Assembly: GCA_964586235.1 (NCBI GenBank)
Contig: CAZPIO010000024.1
Span: 1 to 64,000, forward strand
Direction of reading: 5' to 3'
Source: JAUCQB01 sp964586235
Lineage (GTDB): Bacteria > Planctomycetota > Phycisphaerae > UBA1845 > PWPN01
DNA: 64,000 nucleotides
Position 1 is the first letter of the stretch. Each line of letters opens with the position of its first letter. Of this stretch, positions 8,964 through 17,658 are shown one piece after another. Under the pieces are notes generated by a model that saw only the letters and a list, made by a program, of their open reading frames with translations, did not search any database and had not been told where the DNA came from. The position numbers and the translations under genes were made by a program.

Positions 8964-9359
8964 TCAGCGGCACCAGTCCGCAAGTCGCAGACCGTCGATA
9001 CGTTGATAGTGGTTCGTATTGTGTGACACCAGTGTCAGATCATGCTCCATCGCCGTGGCTGCGATGAGGATGTCCGGGTCCTCGAGCCTCTGCCCCCTGC
9101 GGTGCAGCTCAGCCTTGATACGCGCAAACCGATCCATAGACGACCGGTTTAGCGGTAGTGCCGGTATTGAATCGAGGAAGCGGTTGATCTCCGCACCGTT
9201 CTGCTCGGGGCGCTCCGAGCGGTATGCCCCGAAGAGGAGCTCGCCCACCATTATGATGCTCACGTATGCCGGCTGGCTGGATAGCTGACTGAATTCCCGA
9301 CATACCGCTTCATGCCGGCGCAGGAGAAAGATGCAGTGATCGGTATCAAGAAGGTACAT
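8964..9359 (-). CDS. vapC: VapC-family PIN-domain toxin
   Basis: Predicted endoribonuclease toxin, 131 residues, normal for VapC. The PIN acidic residues are visible: D5 in MYLLDTDHCIFLL, the glutamate in IIMVGELLFGAY, and the aspartates in LEDPDILIAATAM, with the closing SHNTNHYQRI motif. The start codon overlaps the antitoxin stop as TGATG, the usual coupling for this module type. Known family targets are tRNA or rRNA; the target here cannot be told. The pair sits between two copies of the dapF tail, suggesting that it was inserted at this convergent gene junction. Confidence 0.88.
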   Translation of the reverse strand: MYLLDTDHCIFLLRRHEAVCREFSQLSSQPAYVSIIMVGELLFGAYRSERPEQNGAEINRFLDSIPALPLNRSSMDRFARIKAELHRRGQRLEDPDILIAATAMEHDLTLVSHNTNHYQRIDGLRLADWCR

Positions 9360-9577
9360 CAGCGCAAATCAGGGACGTCTCGACTAGACCTTGCACGATA
9401 GATCAGATCGACGATTTCCTCGGCGTCATCGCCCTGCCACGTACCGGCGAATGCGAGCAGATCGCCCAGGCTGGAGCCCCTGGGGCGAACGCTGACTTCT
9501 ACCTCCGTTCCGTCCGCAATCATTGCATCAGGAGGCAGTCTTACGATACCGTTCTCAACTGTTGTCCGATACGTCAT
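9359..9577 (-). CDS. VapC-associated antitoxin (AbrB/DUF104-like)
   Basis: 72-residue antitoxin. The N-terminus TYRTTVENGIVRLPPDAMI and TEVEVSVRP resemble short beta-barrel AbrB/AF2212-like antitoxins; the C-terminal helix (DDAEEIVDLIYRARSSRD) would mask the toxin. The start is ATG 9577, with AAGGA upstream; the longer frame to 9643 is rejected because it runs through the promoter at 9612-9640. The stop overlaps the vapC start by one base. Such antitoxins usually bind their own promoter. Confidence 0.78.
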   Translation of the reverse strand: MTYRTTVENGIVRLPPDAMIADGTEVEVSVRPRGSSLGDLLAFAGTWQGDDAEEIVDLIYRARSSRDVPDLR

Positions 9578-9611
9578 CCCTATAGTCCTTCGCTGCCGTA
9601 TCTGCTGTTTG

Positions 9612-9640
9612 ATTATAGCGGAAATCATGTAGTCGGCCAA
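9612..9640 (-). promoter_or_regulatory. promoter of the toxin-antitoxin operon
   Basis: Minus-strand TTGGCC, a 17-bp spacer and a perfect TATAAT (9612-9617), 35 bp upstream of the antitoxin start. Confidence 0.6.
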
Positions 9641-9671
9641 CAACCTGCATCGCTCTTGCTCATCTGTGATA

Positions 9672-9704
9672 GCGGAGATCTCTACGGGCGATTGGCCGGG
9701 GTGA
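9672..9704. repeat. direct repeat copy 2 (dapF 3' end duplicate)
   Basis: 33 bp matching 29 of 33 positions of the dapF end at 8920-8952. Read on the minus strand it encodes the last residues, TPANRP-stop, of the peptidase gene. The same antisense frame in copy 1 gives TPANRR-stop. Confidence 0.7.
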
Positions 9705-12122
9705 CGTCAGGCACGGGCTGGGTGACCGGGCCCTTGACCGACCCCCGTAAGTCGGNNNNNNNNNNNNNNNNNNNNNNNNNNNNNNNNNNNNNNNNNNNNN
9801 NNNNNNNNNNNNNNNNNNNNNNNNNNNNNNNNNNNNNNNNNNNNNNNNNNNNNNNGTGACGTCAGGCACGGGCTGGGTGACCGGGCCCTTGACCGACCCC
9901 CGTAAGTCGGTCAGGGCCGGGCTGAACAGCGAACGCGACACAGTCGCCCCCTCCGCGGCCTTCGGCTGCGACACCGGAAGCGCGCCCTTGTCCATGAGGT
10001 GGCGAAGCGTCAGTCGCCCGGTATTCCGGCGGTCGTGCAGGATCTGCAGCGCCAGCACGTCGAAGTAGGTCATCGTCGGGGAAAAATCGTTGACGTACCC
10101 GCTGCCGCGGGCCGGGGCGACGATGCCCTGCATCCGCGAAAGCAGGCCCACTCGGGCGTGGCACAGGCCCAGCGTGTGGCCGACCTCGTGAGCCAACACA
10201 CGCGGACACGTCTGCCTCGCATCCCGGCCGAGCGCCAGCACAACCTCCATCGGCGCCAGGAACGAACCGCCGGCATCCCACTTCATGAACGTGGCCCCGC
10301 CGCGGCCCACCAGCTTGGGCGAGTCGGTGGGAACGTAGCGGATCGGCAGCAGCACCGCCTTGCCGGCCGGACGCTGCATCGGCCCGATCGCCAGTTCCGA
10401 TTTGAGCGTCGGCCCGGTCCAGTCGTTGATTCGATCCACCAGGAAACGGACATACCGCTCCACCGCGGAACTGGGCGGGTTGACCACGTCAAAAACCAGG
10501 CGGGTGTCGGCTTCCCATCGCCGCAGAAGCGCATCCGGATGCACCTGGCCGCCGTTGTCCGACAGTGGGCCGGTATTGCCCAGGAGGGCATGGAGTATCT
10601 CGCTGTTGTCGGCGCCCGCCACAACGTTGAACTCGCTGGTCGATTCCCCGCTTGTGGCCGCGGCGGTCATGACATGGCCGGGCGGGACATCGCGGCAGTC
10701 GACCGTGAAGCGGCCCAGGCGGTCCGCCGTGACCTCGCGGAAGTACTTCGCTGCCTCCCCCGCCCTGTCGAGATACAGTTCGACCGTGGCGTTGGGCTCG
10801 GTCATGCAGGTGACCTGCGGGCCGTCAATCCGGATCGGCGTCGGCACCAGCGGGCTGATGTGCAGCGGTCCGCGGGAGAACGGTCGCATGCCGTTGTCAG
10901 TAAAAACGCATCGGCCGGCACGAACTGGACCGCCCTCGTATGCGTCCGGACAGGCAATGCCGCTGTTCCCGTTCCCGGTGAATATGCAACGGTCGAACCA
11001 GCCGCGCGCCTGCTGACGCAGACAGACGCCGTGAGAACCGTTTCTGGCGATCCGCACCTGAGTCGCGTGCACGGAAGACCTGGCAAAGAGGGCCATGCCG
11101 TATTCGCCGCCGAACTCCATAGCCGAGGCCTCCATCGTGACGGCGGCCTCATCCTGCAGCTCGATGCATCGGCTGGCGTGTCGGTGCAGACGCGTCCCGG
11201 TCATGTCCACAACCGCTCGACCGGTCGCGAAAATGCCCATTCGGCGACCGTCCTCGAGCGTACAGTCGATCAACCGCAGCCGGCTCGTACCGCTGACGTC
11301 GGCATTGGTGAACGCGGCCTGGGATAATGTGCATTTCGACAGGCTCGCCTCCGCAGCCTGGTTCAAGACAACGTTCCAGTCGCCGTTGCTGGCCATGTGG
11401 CAGCCGGCAGCGGAGAACACCGCCTGGTCGAAGGCGGCAACGTCTGACTGGCCGTTCTGATTGAGCCTCGTGTCTTCCAGACTGGCATCGGCGTGTTCCC
11501 GGACTTCGACGCCGTGCGTGCGGTTCCGGCTGACCAGACCACTCTGGATGCGGGCCCGCGCCTCGCCGAAGATCGCCACCCCGGGCCCGGAACACTCGAC
11601 TATGCTGACACCGTTCAGATCGAGCCTGGCCTGCTCCTTCGCCAGGATGCCTCGTACGCGCCCCCCACGAACGGTCAGGTTCGCCAGGCTGAATTCCGCT
11701 CTCCCGGAAACCACGATGCCGGCATCCTGACAACCCGAGACGTCGAGGGTCACCTGTCCGTTCGGCAATGACCCGTCGATCCGGTCATGCCCACCCCAGT
11801 TGCCGTCGACGACGATCGGCTCGGTCAGCGTGACAAGCGGATCACCCGATCCGAATGCCGCGGGATTGAACCGTATGACGTCGTCACCGGGATTTCGGCA
11901 GGCTTCGGCCAGGGCGTCCGCGAGCGTCATCTGCTCCCCGTCCGCTGAACGCCCCGGCAACAGGCTCGTGATCACGATCGCGTGCAACCGGCCTGTCCCT
12001 GCCGTCGCCTCAGGATGCTGATCGCGGGTTGCCACCTGTACGCCGGCAAAGGCCCCAAGGACAACCATCGCAGTCAGCAGAGGAGTTCGATTCCGGCGTT
12101 GCACGCGGATTGGTCCGTACAT
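9682..12122 (-). CDS. secreted parallel beta-helix protein with metallopeptidase domain (interrupted by gap)
   Basis: Exported protein. The N-terminus has a membrane-spanning signal (PLLTAMVVLGAFAGVQVA). Residues about 60-430 form a right-handed parallel beta-helix (repeating patterns such as DAGIVVSGRAEFSLANLTV and GIFATGRAVVDMTGTRL). The C-terminal region carries VLAHEVGHTLGLCHA, the HExxHxxGxxH zinc site of metzincins, at about residues 645-655, followed by a Met-turn candidate (SPTMTYFD). After collapsing the artificial gap the coding length is 2286 bp, divisible by three, and the protein is 761 residues ending TPANRP. The real stop is TAG at 9682-9684. Substrate is unknown; a polysaccharide-binding helix joined to a protease is unusual. 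Confidence 0.75.
9701..9910. repeat. 55-bp duplicate flanking the gap
   Basis: GTGACGTCAGG...GTAAGTCGG occurs identically at 9701-9755 and 9856-9910. It is most simply the same genomic 55 bp represented at the ends of two contigs. Confidence 0.85.
9756..9855. other. scaffold gap (100 N)
   Basis: Runs of N between two identical 55-bp sequences (9701-9755 and 9856-9910). Fixed 100-N length plus an identical flank of one k-mer size indicates a contig join, not missing sequence. Collapsing the duplicate restores one open frame. Confidence 0.9.
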
Positions 12123-12142
12123 CAGGTAGCCGTGCCCGTTCG

Positions 12143-12484
12143 TTACATCCCCAGGAAGCGGTGCCGGCGGACCGCACGGGCAATCACTTCACTCGGACCG
12201 TGATCCCGGAATGCCTGCCGCCCCGCCCCTCCATGGATTCCCGTCAAAGGAAACAACTTGATGTCTCTAGGCGTGGTATCGACTTCCGTGGAGACGTGGG
12301 TTAGGAGCTTGCGGCCACGGGCCGTGTGTTTTCCGCCCCGGTTTCCCGGACCAGAATACCTGTCGACGGCGATGCGACCGGGCTCATCGAGATCGACCCG
12401 CAACGAGACGATCCCCCCGTCAACAGAAACCCACCGGGCGCATCCCGGCTTGCGGCACCTTGCTTGCGTCCCATAATCAAACAC
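12143..12484 (-). CDS. hypothetical protein (weak)
   Basis: 113-residue open frame ending 20 bp before the start of the metallopeptidase gene on the same strand. The segment SVDGGIVSLRVDLDEPGRIA reads like beta-sheet protein, and codon use is GC-rich at third positions, but the start is a GTG without a clear ribosome-binding site and I recognise no family. Otherwise the 500 bp between the peptidase and the histidine kinase would be empty. Confidence 0.28.
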   Translation of the reverse strand: MFDYGTQARCRKPGCARWVSVDGGIVSLRVDLDEPGRIAVDRYSGPGNRGGKHTARGRKLLTHVSTEVDTTPRDIKLFPLTGIHGGAGRQAFRDHGPSEVIARAVRRHRFLGM

Positions 12485-12586
12485 GCATCACTTCGGTGCT
12501 GATCTCTCTGACCATCCAGCCCCACCGGCCGCTGTGCACGACTGCCGCCGTTCCAGGAGTGCACCCGATACGCCCCCACGCGGGCG

Positions 12587-12615
12587 TTGAGTAGCCTCCC
12601 GCGCCGCTGTATGCT
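12587..12615 (+). promoter_or_regulatory. promoter of the hybrid kinase, possibly leaderless
   Basis: TTGAGT, a 17-bp spacer and TATGCT (12610-12615). The start codon at 12622 lies 7 bp after the -10 box, the expected transcription start, and no Shine-Dalgarno site precedes it. Confidence 0.45.
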
Positions 12616-12621
12616 GCGATC

Positions 12622-14580
12622 ATGAGCAGTGTGGTGCTGCTGACAGTGCATGACGATCTCACGGCACTCGTCCGCGAGATCTGTGTTCGGCATGACTGGC
12701 AACTGGTCGTCATGCCGGAGCTGCCGCCCCCTGACGCCCCCAGGCAGTCATTCGATCTGTTGGTCTTGGATACGCGTCCGGCGCCCCACAGCGGCTTGGC
12801 GTTTTCCGACATTGCCGCCGTGACCCTCGAGAAGACCACCTCGATCGAGACCCCCCGGGTCCTCGCCGTGGGTCATTACGAGACACTCGTCGGCCGAATG
12901 ACAGGCTTCGTCAGCGGGGCCAGCCTCTACTGCCGCATCCACCCGGTCAACACGCCCCGCGACCCCAAACTCGACGACGGGCTGGCGGCCGCCATGGTCG
13001 ATGCGATGTCCCTCCCGCCGTACAAACAGACGGACTTCCACGACGGCTTTCCCGACCGTGACTTCTACCGGCAGGCCCTCGAAAGCATGCAGATCCCGAT
13101 CGTCATCATCAACAGCGAGGGAATCATCAAGCTGATGAATCTGCGGGCCCTTGCCCGGTTCAACTACTTCACACAGATGGTGCTGAACCAGTCCTGGCTC
13201 ATGCTGGTCGCCCCCAGCGACCACGGCCGCCGGGCAGAGGATTTCCTCATGCGCATCAGCAGCGGGTACTTTTATGAAGGTACGCTGCGCTGCGTCGACC
13301 GCCACGGCAAGGAGTTCCCCGGCCTGATCACCAGCAGCCGGGTGTTCGCCCCGACGATCGAGTCGGACATGCTCATCATCATGGCCATCCAGGACCTGAC
13401 CGAGATGGAGGAGCTGCAGAGGCAGGTCACCACCTTCCAGAAAATGGAGTCGGTCGAGCGGGTCGTCGCCGGCCTGACCCACGAATTCAACAACCTGCTC
13501 ACCGCGATTCTTGGACACGCTGAGCTGCTCACCCAGGACCTCAAGCCCGGCACCGAGTCTCATGACAGCGCGAGGATCATCTGCCAGGAGGCCGAAAGGG
13601 CTCGTGAGATGACCGCCCGTCTGCTGGGTCTGGCCAGCGGCAGGCAGTTCGTTCCCGGACGCGTGTCCTGCAATGAGGTCGTTCGGGAGACCCAGGTCCT
13701 GCTCCGGCACTCCCTCGGCGAGCCGGTCAAGATCGAGACCCACCTGATGGAATCAGGCGACATCGTCGAGGGCGATGCCAGCCAGCTCCGCCAGGTCCTG
13801 GTCAACCTCTGCCTGAATGCCCGCGACGCGATGAATGGCAAGGGCGTGATCACGATCCGCACCTCCCAACGCGAGGTGACTCCCGAGGAGTGCGGCCCCA
13901 ATCAGGACTGGAACCCCGGAATATTTGTCGAAATCCGGGTTCAGGACACCGGCTGTGGAATCCCCCCGGATCTGCTGGCGAGCGTTTTTGAGCCTTTCTT
14001 CACGACCAAGCCCGACGGCGCCGGGACCGGCCTGGGACTGTCGGTGGTGCGCGGAATCGTGCGCACTCACGGTGGCCACGTGGCCATCGAATCGACCGTC
14101 GGCCAGGGCACCGCCGTCATGGTGCGGTTGCCGCAACGAGACATTCCCGCCGAGGAGACGAGTGCGGCCGGGGAAACCGTCCCCGCGGCACCGGCGGCCG
14201 GCAAGGGAGAGTGCATTCTCGTCGTGGACGACGACCGGGCAGTGCTCACCTTTGCCCAGAAAGCCCTGCAGCGGGCTGGCTACAAGGTGCGCCTCGCCAC
14301 GCACGGGCTGCTCGCCCTCGACGCCTTCGAACACCACCAGGATGAAATCGAGGCCGTCGTCCTCGACCTGACCATGCCCGGGACAACCGGACGCGACGTG
14401 CTCAGGGGCATTCGCCGGATCGATGCCTCGGTTCCGATCATCATCTGCACGGGCTTCGCTCACGGTGGAATGGATGACGACCTCCTCAGTCAGGTTCAGG
14501 GCTTCATCAAGAAGCCGTTCCGTCCGCAGGACCTTGTCGACCAGGTGAGTGAGATTCTGGCAGCCGCGCGGGAGGAGTGA
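12622..14580 (+). CDS. hybrid sensor histidine kinase (PAS-HisKA-HATPase-REC)
   Basis: 652-residue cytosolic two-component kinase. Residues 1-130 resemble a degenerate receiver-like domain. A PAS domain spans about 150-265 (MQIPIVIINSEGIIKLMN). The H-box GLTHEFNNLLTAILGHAELL places the phosphorylated His at 287. The ATPase shows the N-box LVNLCLNARDAM, DTGCGIPPD, FEPFFTTK and GTGLGLSVV. A C-terminal receiver (about 530-650) has VVDDD, phospho-acceptor Asp582 in VVLDLTMPG, and the conserved Lys in FIKKPF. No transmembrane segment is present, so the signal is probably cytosolic. No output regulator is adjacent. The start is ATG 12622, directly downstream of a promoter. Confidence 0.92.
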   Translation: MSSVVLLTVHDDLTALVREICVRHDWQLVVMPELPPPDAPRQSFDLLVLDTRPAPHSGLAFSDIAAVTLEKTTSIETPRVLAVGHYETLVGRMTGFVSGASLYCRIHPVNTPRDPKLDDGLAAAMVDAMSLPPYKQTDFHDGFPDRDFYRQALESMQIPIVIINSEGIIKLMNLRALARFNYFTQMVLNQSWLMLVAPSDHGRRAEDFLMRISSGYFYEGTLRCVDRHGKEFPGLITSSRVFAPTIESDMLIIMAIQDLTEMEELQRQVTTFQKMESVERVVAGLTHEFNNLLTAILGHAELLTQDLKPGTESHDSARIICQEAERAREMTARLLGLASGRQFVPGRVSCNEVVRETQVLLRHSLGEPVKIETHLMESGDIVEGDASQLRQVLVNLCLNARDAMNGKGVITIRTSQREVTPEECGPNQDWNPGIFVEIRVQDTGCGIPPDLLASVFEPFFTTKPDGAGTGLGLSVVRGIVRTHGGHVAIESTVGQGTAVMVRLPQRDIPAEETSAAGETVPAAPAAGKGECILVVDDDRAVLTFAQKALQRAGYKVRLATHGLLALDAFEHHQDEIEAVVLDLTMPGTTGRDVLRGIRRIDASVPIIICTGFAHGGMDDDLLSQVQGFIKKPFRPQDLVDQVSEILAAAREE

Positions 14581-14745
14581 TTCACCCCACTCTGCCGACC
14601 GGACGTATGCCCGCTCCGTCGGACGCCGCCGCGCGCAGCGAAGACACGGCGCGACATCAGGCTGTGATAAGAGATCGCACTCTTATGCTGCGGTTTACGC
14701 GGTTTGCAGCGTTTTCCCGTCACCTGAGAAGATGTGTGCGGCATA

Positions 14746-14775
14746 TTGAAATCTCGCTCAGGCACCGCCTATAAT
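14746..14775 (+). promoter_or_regulatory. strong promoter upstream of clpS
   Basis: TTGAAA (14746-14751), an 18-bp spacer and perfect TATAAT (14770-14775). It is one of the best sigma70-type promoters in the window and gives clpS a leader of about 105 nt. Confidence 0.75.
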
Positions 14776-14793
14776 GCGGTGATGTAGGAGGAA

Positions 14794-14922
14794 ATGCCTG
14801 CGAGAAAAGGCGGTTTTCTTGATCGCGCGGCACATCCTCCTGATCGATGGGTGAAAGAAGTCCTTAGCGGGGAAGCGGGTGAGCGAGATGTCAGATCAAG
14901 AAAACAGGCAACCGGGAAGTGA
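14794..14922 (+). CDS. possible leader peptide overlapping clpS
   Basis: 42-codon open frame starting MPARKGGFLDRAAHPPD, with AGGAGG only 2 bp before its ATG. It overlaps the clpS start in another frame. The same AGGAGG could pair with CCTCCT at 14835-14840. The spacing is too short for efficient initiation, so this may be a regulatory hairpin instead of a gene. Confidence 0.2.
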   Translation: MPARKGGFLDRAAHPPDRWVKEVLSGEAGERDVRSRKQATGK

Positions 14923-15232
14923 ACAAGGCGGGGCAGGGATTCTGCCTGTCAAACCTGTCGAGCGCAGACTGCCCCAGCAGCAGCCTCCGCGCACGCTGAA
15001 ACCCTGGAAGGTGATCCTCCACAACGACGACGTCAACGAAGTGGACAAAGTCATTCAGGTGATCTGTCAGTTGACGCACCTTAAGAAACAGGAAGCCGCT
15101 GCTCGCACCCAGGAAGCGCACAGGACCGGCGCCGCCCTGCTGCTGATGACTCACCAGGAGCGGGCGGAACTGTACGTCGAGCAGTTCGCAACCTACAAGC
15201 TGACGGTGACCGCCGAACCCGACGCCAACTGA
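14888..15232 (+). CDS. clpS: ATP-dependent Clp protease adaptor ClpS
   Basis: Small adaptor that delivers N-degron substrates to ClpA/ClpC-ClpP. The core KPWKVILHNDDVNEVDKVI is the family signature, with the NDD segment forming the N-degron-binding pocket; the following QLTHLKKQEAAARTQEAHRTG helix and AELYVEQFATYKLTVTAEPD complete the fold. A disordered N-terminal tail precedes the domain, as is usual. The start is ATG 14888; the GTG at 14879 is less likely. No clpA or clpP is nearby. Confidence 0.93.
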   Translation: MSDQENRQPGSEQGGAGILPVKPVERRLPQQQPPRTLKPWKVILHNDDVNEVDKVIQVICQLTHLKKQEAAARTQEAHRTGAALLLMTHQERAELYVEQFATYKLTVTAEPDAN

Positions 15233-15274
15233 CGTCACCCAGCACCGACGTCTGATAAAACCACAAACCAGCAA

Positions 15275-15303
15275 ACGGCCCACGCACTCCGCGCACGGGC
15301 CGT
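15275..15303. terminator. hairpin between convergent genes
   Basis: ACGGCCC (15275-15281) pairs with GGGCCGT (15297-15303) across a 15-nt loop, followed by CTTC. It lies between clpS and the convergent dehydrogenase gene, but has no T-tract. Confidence 0.3.
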
Positions 15304-15362
15304 CTTCGCATCACGGCGACCTGACGGGGGCTGGAGGCCAATCTGGCCGGGGCGGAAACCGG

Positions 15363-17498
15363 TTACTCTAGAACAAGTTGAAGGGCAGCGCGGAGGATCG
15401 ATTCCGCATCGGGCAGAACATCGGATTCCGCGGGTCTGGAGGCCGGGATCACGCAGGGAGCGGCGCAGACACGACCGGCGCGCAGCACGGATATCCGTCG
15501 ATCTTCCGTTAGCCTCGCGATCAGTTCACCCCCAAACCCGGCGAAGCCCTGCCCCTCCTCGACAACCAGTATCCGCCCGGACCGGCAGACCGACTCGACG
15601 ATCGGCTCGACATCCAACGGGTACAACTGCGTCGGAATCAGCAGTTCACAGGCCAGATCTTCATCCTTCAACTCCTCGATCGCGGATTCCACCATCGTGA
15701 CCAGTCCGCCATACGTAACGATGGTGACCTGAGCTCGCTCGGACGGAGTGATCCGGATCGTCGGGAAATCCGACTGCGTGGCGGTGATGGTGCAGCCCGC
15801 CGGCGGATCGGGATCGGTCCGCTGGCCATAGAGGAGCTTGTTTTCGATGACCAGGGTGGGCCGGTCGATCGTCTCCAGAAGCCTGCCATAGACGCGCGAG
15901 GGACACCATCGCCGATGGATGGCCAGCACCCGTGTACCCGGCAGGCCCAGCAGATGCTTCTCGAGCGACTGGCTGTGCGTCGGCCCATACCCGCGATAGC
16001 CGCCCGACGGCGTGCGAATCACCAGCGGAACCCGCACCTGCCCGTTGTACATGTCCGCGAACTTGGCCGCGTGATTGACGATCTGATCCGCCGCCAGCAT
16101 CAGGAAGTCGCCGAACATGATCTCGACAACCGGCTTCCAGCCCGCCAGGGCCAGCCCGTTGCCGATACCGACGATTGCCGCCTCGCTGATGGGCGTATTG
16201 CGGACCCGGCTTGCGTACTTGTCGCTCAGACCCGCGGTGACCTTGAACGCACCCCCGTAAGGATCGCACAGGTCCTCCCCGAGAAGCGCAATGCGATCGT
16301 CCCCGGCCATCGCTTCGTCCAGAGCGCCGCGGATGGCGTCAACCACCCTCTGCGAATGGAAATCGACGGGCCCCCATGAAGGCGGCTGATCATTCTGCGA
16401 GCTCGCCTCAATCTCGACCTCCACCGGCGGCGCCAGCTCCGCCAGCCGGACGGCCTCATCCAGCCGCTGGTCGATCCTGTCCAGACAATCGCGCACCGGC
16501 TCCTGAGGGTCTTCGAGAAGGCGATTCAAAGTGTCGATCTGCTCGTAAGCCTGCACTTCCTCGGCGTTGCGATCGTCGTCGCCCTTGGAGTGTGCCTTGA
16601 GGCGGTATGTTCGAACGTGCAAAAGCAGCGGCTTTCGGGTCCGGCGAATGCGGCACACGGCTTCGTCGACCGTCGCAATCAGCCCGGCTGGGTCCCATGT
16701 GTCGCCCGTGCGGACATCGAGGCCGAACGCGTAGGCCCTACCCTTGATCGAGCCGGCCAACGTCTCATCCTGGCTGGTCGACTGGGCCACGCCGTTGTCT
16801 TCGAGAACGATCAGCAAGGGCAGCGACCACTTAGCCGCGATATTCAGCGTTTCATAAACCACCCCTTGCCCGAGGGTCCCGTCTCCGATGAACACGACGG
16901 CGATATTGCCCACGCCTTCCAGTCTACGAGCCATGGCCAGCCCGGCTGCCACGGGGGCAATGCCGCCCTGCACGCCGTTGGAAAAGAAACCATCTTTGCA
17001 CAAGTGCTGACTGCCGCCACGGCCGCCGCACACGCCGGTGCGCCGCCCCATGATCTCGGCCACCAGCCCCTCGACGTCACCTGTCCGCGCCAGGTAATGG
17101 CCATGGCAGCGGTGATTGCTGAACACGAAATCGCCGGGTCGCAGCGCCTCGGCCACCGCCACGCCCGTCCATTCCTGGCCAATGCAGGTATGCACCGTCC
17201 CCGAGACCTTGCCTTCGGCGAACAGGCGGAGCAGTCGCTCCTCCGTCCGGCGGATGGTGAGAGCCTGGGCCAGCAGACGAGGCGGAACCCCCAACCCCTG
17301 CTCAGCAGACGTCACATCCGGCTGATCGCCCTCTCCGGCACATTGCGGCAACAGGCCCGTGGGAATAATCCACGGATGAGCGCTATTCGGTCTGCCGGCC
17401 GCTTTCGGGACAACCTCGGCTGACACAGATGCACCCCCAGCGCGGGGACGTCGCCGACGGCCAGCCGCCCTCTTTCTCTGAGCCTGAATGAACGTCAT
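15363..17498 (-). CDS. fused E1 alpha-beta subunit of a 2-oxoacid dehydrogenase
   Basis: 711-residue thiamine-diphosphate enzyme joining the alpha chain (about 70-340) to the beta chain (about 380-700) of a pyruvate or branched-chain 2-oxoacid dehydrogenase. The alpha half shows FIGDGTLGQGVVYETLNIA, and NGVAQST ends the ThDP-binding motif. The beta half shows LLGEDLCDPYGGAFKVT and RTPSGGYRGYGPTHSQSLEK, typical of the beta chain. Fused E1 of this kind often acts in branched-chain acid or acetoin-type metabolism; the substrate cannot be decided here. No E2 or E3 gene lies nearby. The first 60 residues are a basic, low-complexity extension of uncertain reality; the start at 17498 has AAAGGG very close to it. 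Confidence 0.85.
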   Translation of the reverse strand: MTFIQAQRKRAAGRRRRPRAGGASVSAEVVPKAAGRPNSAHPWIIPTGLLPQCAGEGDQPDVTSAEQGLGVPPRLLAQALTIRRTEERLLRLFAEGKVSGTVHTCIGQEWTGVAVAEALRPGDFVFSNHRCHGHYLARTGDVEGLVAEIMGRRTGVCGGRGGSQHLCKDGFFSNGVQGGIAPVAAGLAMARRLEGVGNIAVVFIGDGTLGQGVVYETLNIAAKWSLPLLIVLEDNGVAQSTSQDETLAGSIKGRAYAFGLDVRTGDTWDPAGLIATVDEAVCRIRRTRKPLLLHVRTYRLKAHSKGDDDRNAEEVQAYEQIDTLNRLLEDPQEPVRDCLDRIDQRLDEAVRLAELAPPVEVEIEASSQNDQPPSWGPVDFHSQRVVDAIRGALDEAMAGDDRIALLGEDLCDPYGGAFKVTAGLSDKYASRVRNTPISEAAIVGIGNGLALAGWKPVVEIMFGDFLMLAADQIVNHAAKFADMYNGQVRVPLVIRTPSGGYRGYGPTHSQSLEKHLLGLPGTRVLAIHRRWCPSRVYGRLLETIDRPTLVIENKLLYGQRTDPDPPAGCTITATQSDFPTIRITPSERAQVTIVTYGGLVTMVESAIEELKDEDLACELLIPTQLYPLDVEPIVESVCRSGRILVVEEGQGFAGFGGELIARLTEDRRISVLRAGRVCAAPCVIPASRPAESDVLPDAESILRAALQLVLE

Positions 17499-17658
17499 AC
17501 CCTTTGTTATCGGAAACTAGCCACCCGGACTGACGCGCGATTCCCATTTGGGGCAAGGCTGCAGCAAACGCTTTGCGTCCGATAAAACCGGGTCTCTCAG
17601 ACTGGTCTTCGCCGATTGGCTGCGTTCAGGCCGGCCACATCGCCACGCGATGGAGCAT

